A program made the position numbers and the translations under genes. A DNA stretch of 24,828 nucleotides from DASVEE01 sp036399695 (GTDB taxonomy: Bacteria > Acidobacteriota > Thermoanaerobaculia > Gp7-AA8), in assembly GCA_036399695.1 (NCBI GenBank), contig DASWMP010000095.1, forward strand, positions 1 to 24,828, written 5' to 3'. Positions 22,931 to 24,828 of the stretch are shown here, piece by piece. Numbering within the stretch: the first letter of the stretch is position 1; each line of letters opens with the position of its first letter. Under the pieces are notes generated by a model, which did not search any database, was not told the DNA's origin, and was given only the letters and a program-made list of their open reading frames with translations.

Positions 22931-23719
22931 ATGATCCGGACGGTGCACGCGACACAATATGTAACGCCGCTGCGCGAGGGGGGCTCGCTGCCAGCCATCG
23001 TCGAGGCAGACGATGACGGCACGTACGTCCTCAAGTTCCACGGCGCGGGGCAGGGGCCGCGGGCGCTCGTCGCGGAGTTGGTGTCCGGCGAGCTGGCACG
23101 GGCGATCGGATTGCCGGTGCCGGAGATCGTCTTCGTGGACCTCGATCCGCGGATGGCGAAGACGGAGCCCGATCCGGAGATTCAGGACCTGCTGCGGCGC
23201 AGCGAGGGGCTGAACCTGGCCCTCGATTACCTGCCGGGATCGATCACGTTTGATCCGCTTGTGGCGAAGCCGATCGAGGACAAGGCGCGGCTGGCGTCGT
23301 CGATCGTCTGGTTCGACGCGTTCGTGACGAACGTGGACCGGACGGCGAAGAACACGAACCTGCTGGTGTGGCACCGCGACCTCTGGCTCATCGACCATGG
23401 CGCGTCGCTGATCTTCCATCACAACTGGGACGGCTATCTGGAGCGGAGCCGCGCGCCGTTCGCCGGCATCCGCGATCACGTGCTGCTGCGCTGGGCTTCG
23501 GAGCTCGCCGAGGTGGACGAGGAACTGGCCTCGCAATTGACGCCGGAGACGATCGCGCGCGTCATCGACCTGATCCCGGCCGTGTGGCTGGGGGACGAGC
23601 CGCGCTTCGCATCCGTGGACGAGCATCGCGCCGCGTATCGCGACTATCTGCGGCGCCGGCTGGAAGGGCCGCGTGTGTGGGCCGAGGAGGCAGTTCGTGC
23701 GCGAACGCTTCTCGTTTGA
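22931..23719 (+). CDS. HipA-like kinase
   Basis: This 262-residue protein is a short HipA-related kinase of the group that pairs with DUF3037. Motifs of the fold are visible: K35 in TYVLKFHG for ATP binding, the catalytic loop D136 with N141 (TNVDRTAKNTN), and the metal-binding D155 in LIDHGASL. It lacks the N-terminal HipA subdomain of classical HipA toxins, and no HipB-type DNA-binding antitoxin is adjacent. Classical HipA phosphorylates glutamyl-tRNA synthetase; the target here is unknown. Its 3' end overlaps the DUF3037 gene by 23 nt, which indicates translational coupling. The start at 22931 is supported by the -10 element immediately upstream. Confidence 0.9.
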   Translation: MIRTVHATQYVTPLREGGSLPAIVEADDDGTYVLKFHGAGQGPRALVAELVSGELARAIGLPVPEIVFVDLDPRMAKTEPDPEIQDLLRRSEGLNLALDYLPGSITFDPLVAKPIEDKARLASSIVWFDAFVTNVDRTAKNTNLLVWHRDLWLIDHGASLIFHHNWDGYLERSRAPFAGIRDHVLLRWASELAEVDEELASQLTPETIARVIDLIPAVWLGDEPRFASVDEHRAAYRDYLRRRLEGPRVWAEEAVRARTLLV

Positions 23720-24089
23720 TTACGCCATTTTGCGCGTCGTCCCCCGCGTCGACCGCGGAGAGTTCGTCAACGCGGGGGTGATCCTGTTCGGGTCGACGCA
23801 CGCGTACCTGAAGTCGCTCATCGAGCTCGATCGTGCGCGGCTGCTGGCGCTGTCGCCGGGCATCGATTGCGACCTGATCGCGCGTTACCTGGATGTGATC
23901 CCGAGAGTCTGTGCGGGAGGCGTGGAGGCCGGGCCCATCGGACAGCTTCCACAGCGGGCGCGCTTTCACTGGCTGGTGGCGCCGCGGAGCACGATCATTC
24001 AGACGTCGCCGGTGCACTCAGGGGTCGAGCACGATCTGGATGCGGCGCTGCGGAAGCTGTTCGAGAAGCTGGTGCAGGCGCCGCGGTAG
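23697..24089 (+). CDS. DUF3037 family protein
   Basis: This 130-residue protein carries the DUF3037 hallmark near the N-terminus (FDYAILRVVPRVDRGEFVNAGVILF). It has a helical middle (LIELDRARLLALSPGID, then LIARYLDVIPRVC) and TSPVHSGVEHDLDAALRKLFEKLV at the end. The function is not known; the family often sits directly after HipA-like kinase genes, as here. I chose the GTG at 23697 because GAGGAGG lies 6 nt upstream and the family start follows; it overlaps the kinase gene by 23 nt. An ATG at 23673 in the same frame is less likely. Confidence 0.9.
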   Translation: MRERFSFDYAILRVVPRVDRGEFVNAGVILFGSTHAYLKSLIELDRARLLALSPGIDCDLIARYLDVIPRVCAGGVEAGPIGQLPQRARFHWLVAPRSTIIQTSPVHSGVEHDLDAALRKLFEKLVQAPR

Positions 24090-24102
24090 GGAGATCGCGC
24101 AC

Positions 24103-24168
24103 TGCGGTGGCGCAGGCCACCGCTCTTTTACACGTGTAGCAGAGCGGTGGCGTTCGTTCGCCACCGCA
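24103..24168. repeat. Nested palindrome between convergent genes
   Basis: The left arm, TGCGGTGGCG then GCCACCGCTCT, pairs with the right arm, AGAGCGGTGGC then CGCCACCGCA. Each arm is itself a small hairpin (GGTGGC/GCCACC). The central loop is TTTACACGTGTAGC. It lies between the stops of the DUF3037 gene and the DUF502 gene, so it may serve as a bidirectional terminator or be a REP-like mobile element. Confidence 0.75.
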
Positions 24169-24201
24169 CTCGGAGACCGGGAGATAGCTCCGAACTCCGT
24201 G

Positions 24202-24750
24202 TTAGTCCGAAGCCCCTGCGCGCGATACGCCGCCCGAAACGACCAGGGCCATGACGCTGGCGCTGTCGGCGGTGATGGGGGTGAGGTTTTCGCGGGCGAC
24301 GAGCATCATGCAGCCGTCCCAGGTGTAGGAGAAGGGGACGTAGACGGCGACGTCACCGGGAAGGCCGAGGAAGTCGAGGTCGTCGCGGGTGATGAAGCCG
24401 ATGGCTTTGACGCCGGGGCCCATCGGGAACGTGACGGGACGGTCGAAGCGCCGTTTGTTGCCGACGAAGGCTTCGAGGAGGTCGCGGATGGAGGAGTAGA
24501 CGAGGCGGACGATCGGGGCGCGGTTGAAGATGCGCTCCATGAGACCGATGAGGCTCCGGCCGACGAAGTTGGAGGCAAGGATGCCGACGACGGTGATGCC
24601 GACGAGCAGGACGAGCGCGCCGAGACCACGCTGCGGCAGGCCGACAAGCCGGTCGATGGCGATGAAGCTCTGGTAGAGCAGGTAGATCGTCGCCGCCACG
24701 GGGACGACGATGACCAGGCCTCGGAGGAAGTTCTTGATGAGGAAGTTCAT
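24202..24750 (-). CDS. DUF502 family membrane protein
   Basis: This 182-residue protein matches DUF502: a short start (MNFLIKNFLRGLVIVVPVAAT) with membrane helices at about residues 9-29 and 43-65, then a cytoplasmic or periplasmic beta-rich domain with the family phrases RAPIVRLVYSSIRDLLEAF, VTFPMGPGVKAIGFIT and VAVYVPFSYTWDGCMMLV. The function of the family is not established. It begins immediately beside a 7-nt repeat array. It is convergent with the DUF3037 gene and separated from it by the nested palindrome. Confidence 0.92.
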   Translation of the reverse strand: MNFLIKNFLRGLVIVVPVAATIYLLYQSFIAIDRLVGLPQRGLGALVLLVGITVVGILASNFVGRSLIGLMERIFNRAPIVRLVYSSIRDLLEAFVGNKRRFDRPVTFPMGPGVKAIGFITRDDLDFLGLPGDVAVYVPFSYTWDGCMMLVARENLTPITADSASVMALVVSGGVSRAGASD

Positions 24751-24756
24751 GGATGA

Positions 24757-24798
24757 GCTCTCAGCGCTCAGCTCTCAGCTGGCAGCTATCAGGGCTCA
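24757..24798. repeat. Heptanucleotide array upstream of DUF502
   Basis: Six consecutive 7-nt units in perfect phase start 7 nt before the DUF502 start codon: GCTCTCA, GCGCTCA, GCTCTCA, GCTGGCA, GCTATCA and GGGCTCA. This is the same unit length as, but a different sequence from, the array in the RND gene. Confidence 0.75.
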
Positions 24799-24828
24799 TG
24801 ATGCGCTATCGGCGGTGGTTCGAGGGCT

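Noticed and set aside
22021..23016. Plus-strand open frame opposite the sugar dehydrogenase
   Set aside because: Arg/Ala/Asp-rich with no motif; the minus-strand frame has the full beta-propeller family pattern.
22888..23034. Upstream extension of the sugar dehydrogenase
   Set aside because: It would place 49 residues before a clear signal peptide and overlap the divergent kinase gene and its promoter.

Overview
The window is a GC-rich bacterial chromosomal segment that is most consistent with an Acidobacteriota-like organism. The best pointer is the pair of an ECF sigma factor (the family usually found beside serine/threonine kinases in acidobacteria) and a membrane-anchored Ser/Thr protein kinase. 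The HipA-like kinase/DUF3037 pair and iterated 7- and 9-nt intergenic repeats fit this but do not prove it. No rRNA, tRNA or CRISPR array was seen.

Layout. (1) 1-1668: a REP-associated tyrosine transposase followed by about 590 bp without a gene, which carries three REP-like copies and a short GGCCCC-type repeat. (2) 1669-6910: the most unusual locus. A 1538-residue protein carries a ComEC-like metallo-beta-lactamase active site that is interrupted by two very large alanine-rich inserts. It is followed at once by a small LysM/peptidoglycan-binding protein of the kind found beside phage-tail-like or type VI secretion effectors. (3) 6935-10250, minus: ECF sigma factor then Ser/Thr kinase, where the kinase probably starts at a non-canonical ATT overlapping the sigma stop codon. 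(4) 10329-15080, plus: a six-helix membrane protein, a double-PAS hybrid histidine kinase, and a cNMP-binding patatin phospholipase of the NTE/RssA type. (5) 15185-19677, minus: an RND efflux permease and its lipoprotein adaptor, with a palindromic candidate operator upstream and no outer-membrane channel gene. (6) 19756-22887, minus: YaeQ-family protein, a hendecad-repeat coiled-coil protein, an SGNH/GDSL esterase, and a PQQ-type sugar dehydrogenase. (7) 22931-24089, plus: overlapping HipA-like kinase and DUF3037 genes. (8) 24202-24750, minus: a DUF502 membrane protein.

Cross-cutting observations. Several start codons lack a Shine-Dalgarno sequence but have a TAnnnT hexamer ending 6-10 nt upstream, which suggests leaderless transcripts. 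Two hairpins built from 9-nt units (15088-15190 and 20327-20436), a 7-nt array inside the RND permease gene, another 7-nt array upstream of DUF502, and a nested palindrome at 24103-24168 show that the region is heavily seeded with small repeats.

The strongest candidate for something undescribed is the split MBL protein with its LysM partner. I read it as a possible secreted or cell-envelope nuclease-like module. The active-site residues are seen in the sequence; the function is inference.
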